Positions 1 to 9,962 of a DNA stretch of 40,000 bases are shown piece after piece. The stretch spans positions 1 through 40,000 of the forward strand of contig JAGRLG010000066.1 of the NCBI GenBank assembly GCA_020441905.1, given 5' to 3'. The translations under genes and the position numbers were made by a program. How positions within the stretch are numbered: position 1 is the stretch's first letter; the number at the start of each line of letters is the position of its first letter. The notes below the pieces were generated by a model. It was not told the DNA's origin, ran no database searches, and saw only the letters and a list, made by a program, of their open reading frames with translations. Source of the DNA: Rhodobiaceae bacterium. GTDB taxonomy: Bacteria; Pseudomonadota; Alphaproteobacteria; Rhizobiales; NORP267.

Positions 1-2399
1 CCACCATGAGCTTCGCCGCCGAGGCGCAGATCGCCCGCGAGATCATGAAATTCGCGCGCACCGGCCAGCTCTATCGCGGCTCCAAGCCGGTGATGTGGTC
101 GGTGGTGGAAAAGACCGCGCTCGCCGAGGCCGAGGTCGAGTATCACGAGGTCAAGTCCGACGCCATCTGGGTGAAGTTTCCGGTATCAGGCGGCGGTGAC
201 GGGCTGGAAGGCGTCTTCGTCGTCATCTGGACGACAACGCCCTGGACCATTCCCGGCAACCGCGCCATTTGCTATTCCAATGCCGTTTCCTACGCCCTTT
301 ACGAGGTGACGGCGGCGGAAAACGATTTCGGGCCACAGGCCGGCGAGAAGCTGATCCTCGCCGAGGGCCTTTCCGCCGATTGCGCCAGGTCGGCCAAGCT
401 GGAGCTCAACCGCCTGCGTGAAGTGGCGGCCGATGAACTGACGGCTATCGTCTGCGCCCATCCCCTGAAAGACTTCGGCTATACCTTCGACGTGCCGCTG
501 CTGGCCGGCGAGCACGTCACCGCCGAGACCGGCACCGGCTTCGTCCACACCGCCCCCGGCCATGGCCGCGAGGATTTCGATGTCTGGATGGACAACAAGG
601 CGCGGCTCGAGGCGCGCGGCATCGACACCCTCATCCCCTATACCGTCGATGCCGACGGCTTCTATACCGAGGCCGCGCCGGGTTTCGAGGGCCGCCGCGT
701 CATCACCGACAAGGGCGAGAAGGGCGACGCCAACGAGGCCGTCATCAAGGCCCTGATCGGCGCCGACCGGCTGTTCGCGCGCTCGCGCATCACCCATGAC
801 TATCCCCATTCCTGGCGCTCCAAGAAGCCGGTCATCTTCCGCAACACGCCGCAATGGTTCATCGCCATGGACGGCGACATTGAAGGCGCCGGCGACACCC
901 TGCGCGCCCGCGCCCTGAAGGCGATTGCCGACACCCGCTTTGTCCCCGAGGCCGGGCGCGCGCGCATCAACGGCATGATCGCCAACCGCCCCGACTGGGT
1001 GGTGTCGCGCCAGCGCGCCTGGGGCGTGCCGATCGCTGTTTTCGCGCGCGAGGATGGCGAGATCCTGAACGACGAGGCGGTCGATGAGCGCATCGCCGCC
1101 GCCTTCGAGGCCGAAGGCGCCGATGCCTGGTTCGCGCAAGGGGCGCGGGAACGTTTCCTCGGCGCCCGCGCCAATGAGGACTGGCTTAAAGTCGACGACA
1201 TTCTCGACGTCTGGTTCGATTCCGGCTCCACCCACGCCTTCGTGCTGGAGGCGCGCGAGGATCTGAAATGGCCGGCCTCGCTCTATCTGGAAGGCTCCGA
1301 CCAGCATCGCGGCTGGTTCCATTCTTCCTTGCTGGAAAGCTGCGGCACGCGCGGCCGCGCGCCCTATGACGGCGTGCTCACCCATGGCTTCGTCATGGAC
1401 GAGCAGGGCCGCAAGATGTCGAAATCGCTCGGCAATACCACCGAGCCGCAGAAGGTCGTCGACCAGTATGGCGCCGACATCCTGCGCCTCTGGGTGATGA
1501 GCTCCGACTATGCGGAAGACCTGCGCATCGGCCCCGAGATCGTAAAGTCCAATGCCGACGCCTATCGCCGCCTGCGCAACACCATCCGCTTCATGCTCGG
1601 CAATCTTTCCGGCTTCGACGAATCCGAGCGCCTGCCTTTCGACCAGATGCCCGAGCTGGAGCGCTGGGTGCTGCACCGCCTCGCCGAACTCGACGCCGCG
1701 ACCCGCAAGGGCTATTCGGATTTTGCCTATCAGCGCGCCTTTTCCGCCCTGTTCAACTTCTGCACCGTCGATCTGTCCTCGGTCTATTTCGATATCCGCA
1801 AGGACGCGCTCTATTGCGACGATGCCGCCAGCATCACGCGGCGCGCCTGCCGCACTGTGCTCGACCACCTCTTCACCTGCGTCGTCACCTGGCTCGCTCC
1901 CATGCTCTGCTTCACCATGGAAGAAGCCTGGCTGACCCGCTTTCCCGGTGCCGAAGAGAGCGTGCACCTCCAGCTCTTTCCCGCCATACCCGCCGAGTGG
2001 CGCAACGAGGCGCTGGGGCGCAAATTCGCCGCCATGCGCACGGTGCGCCGCGTCGTCACCGGCGCCTTGGAACTGGAACGGGCGGAAAAACGCATCGGCG
2101 CCAGCCTGGAAGCCTCGCCGGTGCTCTTTCTCTCCGATCCCGACCTGCTGGCGGCGATTGCCGCCCTCGACATGGCGGAGCTGTGCATCACTTCAGGCTT
2201 TGCCGTCCGGCCGCTGGCCGAGGCGCCGCAAGGTGCCTTCCGCCTGCCCGAGAGCCAGGACAAGCTGGCGGTCGTGGTCGCTTCCGCCGAGGGCGGAAAA
2301 TGCGCCCGCTGCTGGAAGATCCTGCCCGATGTCGGCGCCCACGAGGCGGCGCCCGGCACCTGCTCGCGCTGCGCCTCGGTGCTCGCGGCGCGCGGCTGA
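1..2399 (+). CDS. ileS: Isoleucine--tRNA ligase, 3' part (5' end outside window)
   Basis: Class I aminoacyl-tRNA synthetase that charges tRNA-Ile in the cytoplasm. The reading frame is open to the window edge, and the first Met (position 6) lies inside the Rossmann/editing region, so this is a truncated gene and not a start. The N-terminal HIGH motif is off-window. Visible are the editing-domain signature around [11 protein letters not shown], the KMSKS loop ([11 protein letters not shown], about residue 470 of the visible part), the anticodon-binding helical domain, and a C-terminal zinc module with CARC and CSRC pairs. lspA starts 20 bases downstream, a linkage also seen in many other bacteria. 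Identification is secure. Confidence 0.97.
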   Translation, partial: TMSFAAEAQIAREIMKFARTGQLYRGSKPVMWSVVEKTALAEAEVEYHEVKSDAIWVKFPVSGGGDGLEGVFVVIWTTTPWTIPGNRAICYSNAVSYALYEVTAAENDFGPQAGEKLILAEGLSADCARSAKLELNRLREVAADELTAIVCAHPLKDFGYTFDVPLLAGEHVTAETGTGFVHTAPGHGREDFDVWMDNKARLEARGIDTLIPYTVDADGFYTEAAPGFEGRRVITDKGEKGDANEAVIKALIGADRLFARSRITHDYPHSWRSKKPVIFRNTPQWFIAMDGDIEGAGDTLRARALKAIADTRFVPEAGRARINGMIANRPDWVVSRQRAWGVPIAVFAREDGEILNDEAVDERIAAAFEAEGADAWFAQGARERFLGARANEDWLKVDDILDVWFDSGSTHAFVLEAREDLKWPASLYLEGSDQHRGWFHSSLLESCGTRGRAPYDGVLTHGFVMDEQGRKMSKSLGNTTEPQKVVDQYGADILRLWVMSSDYAEDLRIGPEIVKSNADAYRRLRNTIRFMLGNLSGFDESERLPFDQMPELERWVLHRLAELDAATRKGYSDFAYQRAFSALFNFCTVDLSSVYFDIRKDALYCDDAASITRRACRTVLDHLFTCVVTWLAPMLCFTMEEAWLTRFPGAEESVHLQLFPAIPAEWRNEALGRKFAAMRTVRRVVTGALELERAEKRIGASLEASPVLFLSDPDLLAAIAALDMAELCITSGFAVRPLAEAPQGAFRLPESQDKLAVVVASAEGGKCARCWKILPDVGAHEAAPGTCSRCASVLAARG

Positions 2400-2419
2400 G
2401 CTGGAGGGGGACCGGCCCT

Positions 2420-2941
2420 ATGCTCGGCATGTTCGGCGCGGTCCGTCTTTGGGGCAGGTGGAGTAAGATGGGCGCCGTCGTGGCGCTAGCGCTGCTTGCC
2501 GCCGACCAGGCGCACAAATACTGGATGCTCGGTCCCTTTGACATCGCCGCCCGCGGACGGGTGGCGCTGACCCCCTTTCTCGACCTGGTGATGGTGTGGA
2601 ATCGCGGCATCAGCTACGGCCTGTTCCAGCAGGACAGCCAGGCCGGCCGCTGGATCCTCATTGCCGTGACCCTCTTTGCCCTTGCCGCCCTGGTGCTCTG
2701 GCTCGCCGCCACCTCCGCCCGCATGACGGCGCTGGCCTTCGGCCTCGTCATCGGCGGCGCGATGAGCAATATGATCGACCGCCTCGTGCACGGAGCGGTC
2801 GCCGATTTCTTCCTTTTTCATATCTGGGGATATGAATGGTACGTCTTTAACCTTGCCGATGCCGGTATTGTTGCCGGTGTTGGCTGGCTCCTGTATGACT
2901 CGCTGTTCAACCGACACAAAAGTGCCGCAAACGGGCCTTAG
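2420..2941 (+). CDS. lspA: Lipoprotein signal peptidase (signal peptidase II)
   Basis: Inner-membrane aspartyl protease that removes signal peptides from diacylglyceryl-modified prolipoproteins. The 173-residue product is of normal family length, with four hydrophobic segments. The conserved WNRGISYG segment is at residues 60-67. The two catalytic Asp blocks are visible: NMID with D120 and FNLAD with D147. The ATG at 2420 was chosen because GGAGGGGG lies at 2403-2410 with good spacing; the frame extends far upstream into ileS, but that part is a shadow. It follows ileS directly and is probably cotranscribed with it. The next gene encodes a predicted lipoprotein, a likely type of substrate. 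Confidence 0.95.
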   Translation: MLGMFGAVRLWGRWSKMGAVVALALLAADQAHKYWMLGPFDIAARGRVALTPFLDLVMVWNRGISYGLFQQDSQAGRWILIAVTLFALAALVLWLAATSARMTALAFGLVIGGAMSNMIDRLVHGAVADFFLFHIWGYEWYVFNLADAGIVAGVGWLLYDSLFNRHKSAANGP

Positions 2942-3087
2942 GGGCAGGGTACGAGATAGCGGCAGTCGCGGTGATGCCTCTTTTGAGCAAGGGACCGGCG
3001 CCCGTCCGTCGGCTGGCCGGTTCCAATATGGCGAGGCGCGGCAGCATCGCGCCGATGCCAGATAAACAAAATGTGTGCGGGGGACGT

Positions 3088-3822
3088 ATGGTGACAAATG
3101 GCTGGGCAAGAGCGGCGGGGTTTTGCGCTGCCGCGGGGCTGGCGCTGGCAATTGGCGCATGCGGCCGCGTTCCCGAATTTTCCGGCGCCGATATTACCCG
3201 TGTCGCCGCCGGCGGCATCGGGGCCTTGACCGGAACCAGGCCGAAGGAAGACCAGAACCGCGATATCGAGGTTCGCGCCCGTTCGCCGCTCGTCATTCCG
3301 CCCGACAACCGCTTGCCTCCGCCGGAAAATCCCGAGCAGGAGCAGGCACGTCTTGGCGCCGACTGGCCGGTTGATCCCGACCTCAAGGCGCGCGAGGTCG
3401 CCGCGCTCGAAAAGGCCCGCCGCGATGAAGCCATTATCAGGGAAAAACTCACGGTCGAGGGCCGTTCGCGGGCGCTGACACCGGACGAGATGAAGGAAGG
3501 CACCAGGGCGCCGGCGCCGACGCGCCCGCTCGACCCCTATCTTGCCGCCGGCGGCGATGCTTCGCGCGTCATCCCCCCCGACGAACTGAGGGAACTTCAC
3601 AAGCGGCGAATGGAAGCCCAGAAGCTCGCCGAAAGCCAGGGCCAGCCGCAGCTCCCGACACGCAGCGGAAGCCTCATCGAGCCGCCCCAGCCGGGCCGGG
3701 TAACCACCTCGCAGGTTGTTTCCGCCGATGGCCAGGTTCATCGCCAGAGCGAGGAGATCACCGATGTGCCGGCCCCGGCCACGAAGAAAAAGGGCTGGTG
3801 GGACCGCATGTTGTGGGATTGA
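3088..3822 (+). CDS. DUF3035-type putative lipoprotein
   Basis: Predicted envelope lipoprotein of 244 residues. A short basic N-terminus and hydrophobic stretch end in IGAC, so lipid-modified Cys25 is likely. The mature protein is rich in Pro, Arg and Glu, with a low-complexity middle, and resembles the alphaproteobacterial DUF3035 family found between lspA and M16 peptidase genes. Function is unknown. Start choice: ATG 3088 or GTG 3091 both follow a GGGGG tract at 3079-3083. ATG 3055 is also in frame but would add residues before the signal sequence. Confidence is high that it is a real lipoprotein gene and moderate for the family name, which I assign from recall of family features. Confidence 0.8.
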   Translation: MVTNGWARAAGFCAAAGLALAIGACGRVPEFSGADITRVAAGGIGALTGTRPKEDQNRDIEVRARSPLVIPPDNRLPPPENPEQEQARLGADWPVDPDLKAREVAALEKARRDEAIIREKLTVEGRSRALTPDEMKEGTRAPAPTRPLDPYLAAGGDASRVIPPDELRELHKRRMEAQKLAESQGQPQLPTRSGSLIEPPQPGRVTTSQVVSADGQVHRQSEEITDVPAPATKKKGWWDRMLWD

Positions 3823-4027
3823 TTGCCGCCGCCGGAAAATGGCGCGGCAGCTCCCGTCCGCTTTGCCTCCGGCCCGCCGGTAACCGATAGCGCCGATCCC
3901 ATTGCGCCGATTTCCCGTGCGATATCGCAAAAGTGTACTGACCGCGGTTGACGCGGGGCGCCCGCCATCCCCAAATCAGTGGCGGCCCTGCTGCGCCGCC
4001 AGCACGAAATTGCAACTGGAACCCGCC

Positions 4028-5422
4028 ATGCGCTGTCTGCCGAGATATCTTTTCCTGGCCTTCCTTGCCGGTCTTTATGCCCTGGCCGCGCTTTCGACGG
4101 CCGGTGCCGCGCCCAAAGCGGAACGCTTTGCCCCCGACGCCAGCGGATTCACGCTCGAAAACGGCATGCGGGTCGTCGTCATCCCCGACCACCGCACTCC
4201 CGTCGTGACGCATATGGTCTGGTACAATGTCGGTGCCGCCGACGAGCCGGAAGGCAAGAGCGGCGTCGCCCATTTTCTCGAGCATCTCATGTTCAAGGGC
4301 ACCCCGGCTCACCCCGACGCCGCCTTTTCGCGCATCGTGGCCGAGCTTGGCGGCCAGGAAAATGCCTTCACCTCGCAGGATTACACCGCCTATTACCAGC
4401 GCGTGGCGCGCCGCCACCTGCCCCTGGTCATGGGGCTGGAAGCCGACCGCATGGTCAATCTCGACCTCAAGGAAGGGGTCATTGCCGCCGAGCGCGAAGT
4501 GGTGCTGGAGGAGCGGCGCAGCCGCACCGACAACGATCCCGGCAGCCAGCTGTCGGAGGAAATGTCGGCGGCGCTCTATCGCTCCCACCCCTATGGACGG
4601 CCCATCATCGGCTGGGAGCACGAGATCCGGGCCTTGAACCGGGCCGACGCCATCGACTTCTACAATACCTATTACAGCCCCAATAACGCCATCCTGATCG
4701 TTGCCGGCGACACCACCGCCGATGAAGTGCGCGCCCTTGCCGAGCGGATCTACGGCAAGGTGAAGCGGCGCGCCGAGCCGGGGCCGAGGCTTCGCCCCGC
4801 CGAGCCGCCGCAGCGCGCCGAGCGCCGGGTTACCCTGGTCCATGAGCGGGTCGAACAGGCCAGCCTGCAACGCCAATATGACGTGCCGGGAGAAAACGGA
4901 ACCGCCGGCGAGGCCGAGGCCATGGACGTGTTGGCCGAACTGCTGGGCGGCGGCTCCACCAGCCGTCTGTACAGGAAGCTTGTCATCGAAGACCAGATCG
5001 CGACCTCGGTCGGGGCCTATTATTCCGGGACCGCCCTCGACAATGGCGAATTCGGCCTCTACGCGGTGCCGCGCGGCGATACGCCCCTGAGCACGCTGGA
5101 CGACGCGCTCGATGCCACCCTTGCCGCCCTCATCGACGGCGGCGTCGACGCTACGGAATTGCAGCGCACCAAGGACAAGCTGGTCGCCGAGGCCGTCTAT
5201 GCCCAGGACAGCCAGTACCTGCTGACCCGTGCTTTCGGCACCGCGCTCACCACCGGGCGCGCCATCGAGGACGTACAGGACTGGCCCCAGCGCATTTCCA
5301 ATGTCAGCGCCGAGGCGGTCATCGGCGTGGCACGCAAATATCTGCTTCGCGAGCGCTCCGTCACCGGCATTCTGGTGCCGGCGGGCAAGAAACAGGCTGA
5401 AAAATCGGACAACAGGTCATGA
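4028..5422 (+). CDS. M16-family zinc metallopeptidase, catalytic subunit
   Basis: Predicted secreted or periplasmic peptidase of 464 residues related to mitochondrial processing peptidase and PqqL-type M16B enzymes. The N-terminus (MRCLPRYLFLAFLAG...) is a signal peptide ending near AGAAP. The inverted zinc motif HFLEH (H82, E85, H86) is intact, followed by the downstream EREVVLEER block that supplies the third zinc ligand. In the C-terminal half, TSRLYRKLV replaces the usual REKxGxAY substrate-binding block. The ATG at 4028 was chosen because the signal peptide begins there. The stop overlaps the next start by four bases (ATGA), so the two products are probably made in equal amounts and pair up. 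Substrate is unknown. Confidence 0.92.
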   Translation: MRCLPRYLFLAFLAGLYALAALSTAGAAPKAERFAPDASGFTLENGMRVVVIPDHRTPVVTHMVWYNVGAADEPEGKSGVAHFLEHLMFKGTPAHPDAAFSRIVAELGGQENAFTSQDYTAYYQRVARRHLPLVMGLEADRMVNLDLKEGVIAAEREVVLEERRSRTDNDPGSQLSEEMSAALYRSHPYGRPIIGWEHEIRALNRADAIDFYNTYYSPNNAILIVAGDTTADEVRALAERIYGKVKRRAEPGPRLRPAEPPQRAERRVTLVHERVEQASLQRQYDVPGENGTAGEAEAMDVLAELLGGGSTSRLYRKLVIEDQIATSVGAYYSGTALDNGEFGLYAVPRGDTPLSTLDDALDATLAALIDGGVDATELQRTKDKLVAEAVYAQDSQYLLTRAFGTALTTGRAIEDVQDWPQRISNVSAEAVIGVARKYLLRERSVTGILVPAGKKQAEKSDNRS

Positions 5423-6768
5423 GTATTTCGCGCCATCTCGCCGCCGCTCTGGTGGCGGCCCTTGCCATGGTTCTGGCCGTGCTCGCGCCGCGCCCGGCAT
5501 CAGCCACCCAGATCCAGCGCGTCGTCAGCCCCGGCGGCATCGAGGCCTGGCTGGTCGAGGAGCATTCCATTCCGCTGATCTCGGTGCAGTTTTCCTTCCT
5601 TGGCGGTGCCACCCAGGATCCGCCGGGCAAGGAGGGGCTTGCCAACATGGTGTCCGGGCTCCTAGACGAAGGCGCCGGAGAATATGATTCGCAAGCCTTC
5701 CAGCTGCGCCTCCAGGAACGCGCGATCCGCCTTTCCTTCGATGCCTCGCGGGACAATTTTTCCGGAAATCTCAAGACTTTGAGCCGCAATCTCGACGAGG
5801 CGCTGGGCATGTTGCGCCTTGCCCTCTCCGAGCCGCGTTTCGATAGCGAAGCCGTTGAGCGCATCCGTGCCCAGATCCAGACCGGCCTGCGCTTCAAGGC
5901 CCAGGACCCCGACGAAGTGGCGGGAAAACTGTGGTTTGATCTCGCCTTTTCCGGCCACCCCTATGCGCGCCCCGTCGAGGGCACGCCTGAAACCGTCGCA
6001 GCCCTCCAGACCGCCGATCTGAAGGGCTATGTCGCCAGGGTGCTGGCGCGCGGCAATCTCAGGATCGCCGTTGTCGGCGATATCGACGCCGCCAGCCTGG
6101 GCGCCCGCCTCGATCAGGTTTTCGGCGCGCTGCCGGCCAGGGCGGATCTGAGCGACGTGGCATCGACAAGGGTCGCCGCCGGGCCGGTGCGCCGCATCGT
6201 CGACATGGACATACCGCAAACGGTGATCAAGTTCGGCCTGCCCGGCATTCCGCGCAAGGACCCCGATTTTATTCCCGCCTTCATCGTCAATCACATCCTG
6301 GGCGGCGGCGGCTTTTCCTCCCGGCTTTATGCGCAGGTGCGCGAAAAGCACGGCTATGCCTATTCGGTCTATAGCGGGCTTTATACCCTCGACCATGCGC
6401 CGATCCTCTATGGCGCGGTTGCCACCCGCAACGACAAGGCCGCCGATTCGCTGGCTCTCATCGAGGCCGAACTCGCCCGTCTCGCCGCCGGCGGCCCCAG
6501 CGCCGAGGAGCTTGAAGCGGCCAAGAAATTTCTCACCGGCTCCTATGCGCTGCGCTTCGATTCCAGCGGCAAGATCGCTTCCGAGCTGGTCGGCATTCAG
6601 CTCGAAGGCCTTGGCATTGATTACATAAACCGCCGCAACGAGCTCATCGAACAGGTCACCATCGAGCAGGTTCGGGCCGTTGCCGCCCGTCTGCTGGGAA
6701 CCGGCGGGCTCATCGCCGCCATTGTCGGCCGTCCGGCGGGGCTTGAGGAAATCCGTCCCGGAGGGTAA
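5419..6768 (+). CDS. M16-family peptidase-like, non-catalytic partner subunit
   Basis: 449-residue M16B homologue with an N-terminal signal peptide ending near PASAT. Where the partner has HFLEH, this protein reads LANMVSGLLDEG, so the zinc-binding residues are absent. It keeps SSRLYAQVREKHGYAYSV, the Arg/Tyr substrate-binding block of M16B enzymes, which the upstream protein lacks. This complementary pattern is known for heterodimeric M16B peptidases, in which one subunit brings the zinc and the other the Arg/Tyr pair. The reading frame is intact and full length, so it is not a decayed copy. It overlaps the upstream gene by 4 bp, consistent with translational coupling. Confidence 0.9.
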   Translation: MSISRHLAAALVAALAMVLAVLAPRPASATQIQRVVSPGGIEAWLVEEHSIPLISVQFSFLGGATQDPPGKEGLANMVSGLLDEGAGEYDSQAFQLRLQERAIRLSFDASRDNFSGNLKTLSRNLDEALGMLRLALSEPRFDSEAVERIRAQIQTGLRFKAQDPDEVAGKLWFDLAFSGHPYARPVEGTPETVAALQTADLKGYVARVLARGNLRIAVVGDIDAASLGARLDQVFGALPARADLSDVASTRVAAGPVRRIVDMDIPQTVIKFGLPGIPRKDPDFIPAFIVNHILGGGGFSSRLYAQVREKHGYAYSVYSGLYTLDHAPILYGAVATRNDKAADSLALIEAELARLAAGGPSAEELEAAKKFLTGSYALRFDSSGKIASELVGIQLEGLGIDYINRRNELIEQVTIEQVRAVAARLLGTGGLIAAIVGRPAGLEEIRPGG

Positions 6769-6814
6769 GCGGAAAGAACCGGCACGCCCGTCTGGCGCCG
6801 GCAGGGGGAGCACG

Positions 6815-8122
6815 GTGCGGCAAGTCATTGAATCTTGCTTTGAAGACGCGATCGGCGCCGGCGGCATCGACCGCGCCTCCTTCGACGCCGTATTGGCAAG
6901 ATCGGCGCCGAGCCTCGAGCGGCTCAAGGACGAAGTTGGCGCGGCGGCGCGGCCCCATTTTTCCCTGCCCTTCCGGGACGACGATCTGGAGGGTGTCCGT
7001 GCCCTTGCCGGCCATTTGGGCCGCAATGCGTCCGATGTCGTGTTTTGCGGCACCGGCGGCTCCAGCCTGGGCGGCCAGGCACTGGCCCAGGTCGCCGGCC
7101 GTTTTGCCTGCGCGCAAAGCCTGCAAAGCGTGCCTCGCCTCCATTTTGCCGATAATCTCGATGCCGAGGGCTTCGCTGCCCTGACCAGGCTGATTGCGAC
7201 CGCAACGCCCTATTTCGTCATCATATCCAAGTCCGGCACCACGGCCGAAACGCTGGCGCAGACCCTTGCCATTCTTGGTGCCTTCCGGGCCCGCGGACTG
7301 GAAGGGGAAATCGCGGAGCGGGTCTGCGTTCTCACCGAAGCCGGGCCGGGCAGCGGCAACGGATTGCGTGCCCTTGCCGCCAGGTTCGGCCTCGCTGCGC
7401 TCGATCATCTGCCCGATCTCGGCGGGCGGTTTTCGGTGTTTTCCAATGTCGGCATGCTGCCGGCGCTGCTGGCCGGCCTCGACCCCGATGAGGTGCGCGC
7501 GGGCGCGGCTCAGGTCTTGCGGGCGCTGCAAGGCGCGCATGTGCCGGGCGACTGCGCTCCGGCTGTGGGCGCCGCCCTCCAGGTCGCCTTGTGGGCCCAT
7601 CGCGGCGCCGCCACCAGCGTGCTTTTCGCCTATGGCGACCGGCTGGAGCGCCTGGCGCGCTGGCATGTCCAGCTCTGGGCCGAGAGCCTTGGCAAGGAGG
7701 GCAGGGGGACGACACCGATTGCCGCCCTCGGTCCGGTCGATCAGCACAGCCAGCTCCAGCTCTTTCTCGACGGGCCGCGGGACAAGGTCTTCACCGTGCT
7801 CATGGCGCCCCAGGCCGGGCAGGGGCCGTTGCTCGATGGCGATCTGGCGCGCGAGGCCGGTGCCCCCTATCTTGCGGACAAACGTATCGGCGATCTGGTG
7901 GCGGCAATGCAGGAAGCCACGGCGGCAACCCTTGCCGCGTCCGGGCGACCGGTGCGAACCTTGCGCTTAGACTCCATCGGTGCCGAATCGGCCGGGCAGG
8001 TGATGATGCATTTCATGCTCGAAACCATGTTTGCCGCCGATCTGTTCGGCGTCGATCCGTTCGGCCAGCCGGCTGTTGAGGCCGGCAAGGCGCTGGCGCG
8101 CGGGAATCTCGCCGCGCTCTGA
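6815..8122 (+). CDS. pgi: Glucose-6-phosphate isomerase, short form
   Basis: Interconverts glucose 6-phosphate and fructose 6-phosphate in the cytoplasm. The 435-residue product is much shorter than E. coli Pgi (about 549) and resembles the compact bacterial type. Visible SIS-domain motifs are [37 protein letters not shown], and near the C-terminus [12 protein letters not shown], which contains the conserved active-site Lys. GTG at 6815 was chosen because AGGGGGAG lies just before it and the upstream frame has no homologous sequence. It starts 46 bases after the M16 pair, but a functional link to them is not evident. A possible weak terminator overlaps its 3' end. Confidence 0.9.
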   Translation: MRQVIESCFEDAIGAGGIDRASFDAVLARSAPSLERLKDEVGAAARPHFSLPFRDDDLEGVRALAGHLGRNASDVVFCGTGGSSLGGQALAQVAGRFACAQSLQSVPRLHFADNLDAEGFAALTRLIATATPYFVIISKSGTTAETLAQTLAILGAFRARGLEGEIAERVCVLTEAGPGSGNGLRALAARFGLAALDHLPDLGGRFSVFSNVGMLPALLAGLDPDEVRAGAAQVLRALQGAHVPGDCAPAVGAALQVALWAHRGAATSVLFAYGDRLERLARWHVQLWAESLGKEGRGTTPIAALGPVDQHSQLQLFLDGPRDKVFTVLMAPQAGQGPLLDGDLAREAGAPYLADKRIGDLVAAMQEATAATLAASGRPVRTLRLDSIGAESAGQVMMHFMLETMFAADLFGVDPFGQPAVEAGKALARGNLAAL

Positions 8123-8128
8123 TTTTTT
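8098..8128 (+). terminator. Candidate weak intrinsic terminator at the end of pgi
   Basis: GCGCGG (8098-8103) can pair with CCGCGC (8112-8117) across an 8-base loop, and a run of six T (8123-8128) follows five bases later. The stem is only 6 bp and lies inside the last codons of pgi. It could attenuate read-through into mutL, or it may be chance in a G+C-rich region. Confidence 0.3.
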
Positions 8129-8144
8129 CTGCCGGAGAACCAGT

Positions 8145-9962
8145 GTGCCGATACGCCAATTGCCGGAACCGGTTGTCAACCGCATCGCCGCCGGCGAGGT
8201 CATCGAGCGCCCCGCCAGCGCGGTCAAGGAACTGGTCGAGAATGCCATCGATGCCGGCGCTGGCCGCATCGAGATCACCATCGCCGATGGCGGCCGCAGC
8301 CTGATCCGCATCGCCGACAATGGCTCGGGCATGGATGGCACAGATCTGGCGCTGTGCACCGAGCGCCATGCCACCTCCAAGCTCGACGACGAGAATCTGT
8401 CGCATATCCACACCCTGGGATTTCGCGGCGAGGCGCTGCCTTCCATCGGCGCCGTAGCCCGGCTCACTATTACCAGCCGCCCGGCAGGCGCCGAACATGG
8501 CCTCTGTCTTACGGTCGAGGCGTCGCGGCGCACGCCACTGGCCCCGGCGGCCCTGACCAAGGGCACCCGCGTCGAGGTTCGCGACCTGTTCCAGCGCACC
8601 CCCGCCCGGCTCAAATTCCTCAAGAGCGACCGCGCCGAGAACGCCGCCATCATCGATGTCGTGCGCCGCCTCGCCATGGCCCATCCGCAAATCGGGTTCG
8701 AGCTGTCCACCGGCGAGCGCAATTCCTACAGCTTCCGCGCCGCGCCGGCGGGCGAGGAGGGGCTGCTGAGCCGCCTCGGCGAGGTAATGGGCGAGGAGTT
8801 CACCGCCAATGCGCTGCCGGTCGCCGCCAGCCGCGAGGGCATTCACCTCTCCGGCTTTGCCGGCCTGCCGACGCTGCACCGCGCCAATGCCCAGATGCAG
8901 TTCCTCTTCGTCAATGGCCGCCCGGTGCGCGACAAGCTGCTCCACGGCGCCGTGCGCGCCGCCTATGCCGACGTGCTGCACCGCGACCGCCACCCCATGC
9001 TGGCGCTGTTTGTCGAGCTGGAACCCGAACAGGTCGACGTCAATGTCCACCCCGCCAAGGCGGAGGTGCGCTTCCGCGACCCCGGCCTGGTGCGCGGTCT
9101 TATTGTTGGCGCGCTGAAAAGCGCCCTTGCCGGCGCCGGTTTTCGCGCCGCCACCACCAATACCGGGGTAACGCTGTCCGCCTTCACCGCGCGCCAGGCG
9201 CCCTTTGCGCCGTCCCATGGCGCCCGCCCCGCCGCCATGCCGGGCTTTGGCGAAAGCGCCCAGGCGCCTTTTGACTCGCCGCCGCCATCCGCCTGGCATC
9301 CGGCCCTTGGTTTCGACGGCGGTGCCGCCCTGTCCGCCGACGCCAGGGCGGGTACCGGCGAGGCGGCTTCCGATGCCCTCGACCGCCCGCTGGGCGCCGC
9401 CAGGGCGCAGCTGCACGAGACTTATATCCTTGCCCAGACCCGCGACGGCTTCGTGCTGGTCGATCAGCATGCCGCCCATGAACGCCTGGTCTATGAGAAG
9501 ATGAAGGCCCAGCTGGCCGCCTCCGGCGTTGCCCGGCAGGGGTTGCTGATTCCCGAAATCGTCGATCTTGACGAGGTCGATGCGCAGAGGCTGTGGGCCC
9601 GCGCCGCGGAACTTGCCGAACTGGGGCTCGTCATCGAGCCCTTCGGCCCCGGCTCGCTCGCCGTGCGCGAGGTGCCGGCGCTGCTGGGCGGCGGCGACAT
9701 CAGGGGGCTGGTGCGCGACCTTGCCGACGACCTGGCGGAACTTGGCGAAACCGCGCGGCTGAAGGAGCGCCTCGACCATGTTGCCGCCACCATGGCCTGC
9801 CATGGCTCGGTGCGCGCCGGGCGCCGCCTCACGGCCGAGGAAATGAACGCCCTGCTGCGCGAAATGGAAGCGACGCCCTTTTCCGGCCAGTGCAATCATG
9901 GCCGCCCGACCTATGTCGAATTGAAGCTGGCCGACATCGAGCGCCTGTTCGCCCGCCGCTAG
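8145..9962 (+). CDS. mutL: DNA mismatch repair protein MutL
   Basis: 605-residue MutL, which couples MutS mismatch recognition to strand removal. The N-terminal GHKL ATPase shows ENAIDAG (32-38), DNGSGM (58-63) and GFRGEAL. A proline- and alanine-rich linker follows, and then the C-terminal dimerisation domain. The C-terminal domain has the metal-binding endonuclease motif [12 protein letters not shown] (D440 onward, matching DQHA-x2-E-x4-E), plus ACHGSVRAG and QCNHGRPT. It is therefore predicted to nick DNA itself, as in bacteria without MutH. GTG 8145 was chosen from family alignment and CGGAGA at 8133-8138. Its stop overlaps the convergent rsmD stop in the sequence CTAG. Confidence 0.96.
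   Translation: MPIRQLPEPVVNRIAAGEVIERPASAVKELVENAIDAGAGRIEITIADGGRSLIRIADNGSGMDGTDLALCTERHATSKLDDENLSHIHTLGFRGEALPSIGAVARLTITSRPAGAEHGLCLTVEASRRTPLAPAALTKGTRVEVRDLFQRTPARLKFLKSDRAENAAIIDVVRRLAMAHPQIGFELSTGERNSYSFRAAPAGEEGLLSRLGEVMGEEFTANALPVAASREGIHLSGFAGLPTLHRANAQMQFLFVNGRPVRDKLLHGAVRAAYADVLHRDRHPMLALFVELEPEQVDVNVHPAKAEVRFRDPGLVRGLIVGALKSALAGAGFRAATTNTGVTLSAFTARQAPFAPSHGARPAAMPGFGESAQAPFDSPPPSAWHPALGFDGGAALSADARAGTGEAASDALDRPLGAARAQLHETYILAQTRDGFVLVDQHAAHERLVYEKMKAQLAASGVARQGLLIPEIVDLDEVDAQRLWARAAELAELGLVIEPFGPGSLAVREVPALLGGGDIRGLVRDLADDLAELGETARLKERLDHVAATMACHGSVRAGRRLTAEEMNALLREMEATPFSGQCNHGRPTYVELKLADIERLFARR

Noticed and set aside
186..1967. A 593-codon open frame on the minus strand opposite ileS
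   Set aside because: It is antisense to a clear ileS with no recognisable domain, and such long antisense frames are common in high-G+C coding DNA.
3948..3976. TTGACG as a -35 element before the first M16 gene
   Set aside because: The bases 17 further on (CCAAAT) do not resemble a -10 box, so I did not call a promoter.
5419..6768. Second M16 gene as a pseudogene because HxxEH is missing
   Set aside because: It is full length, coupled to its partner, has a signal peptide and keeps the Arg/Tyr block, so it fits a non-catalytic subunit.
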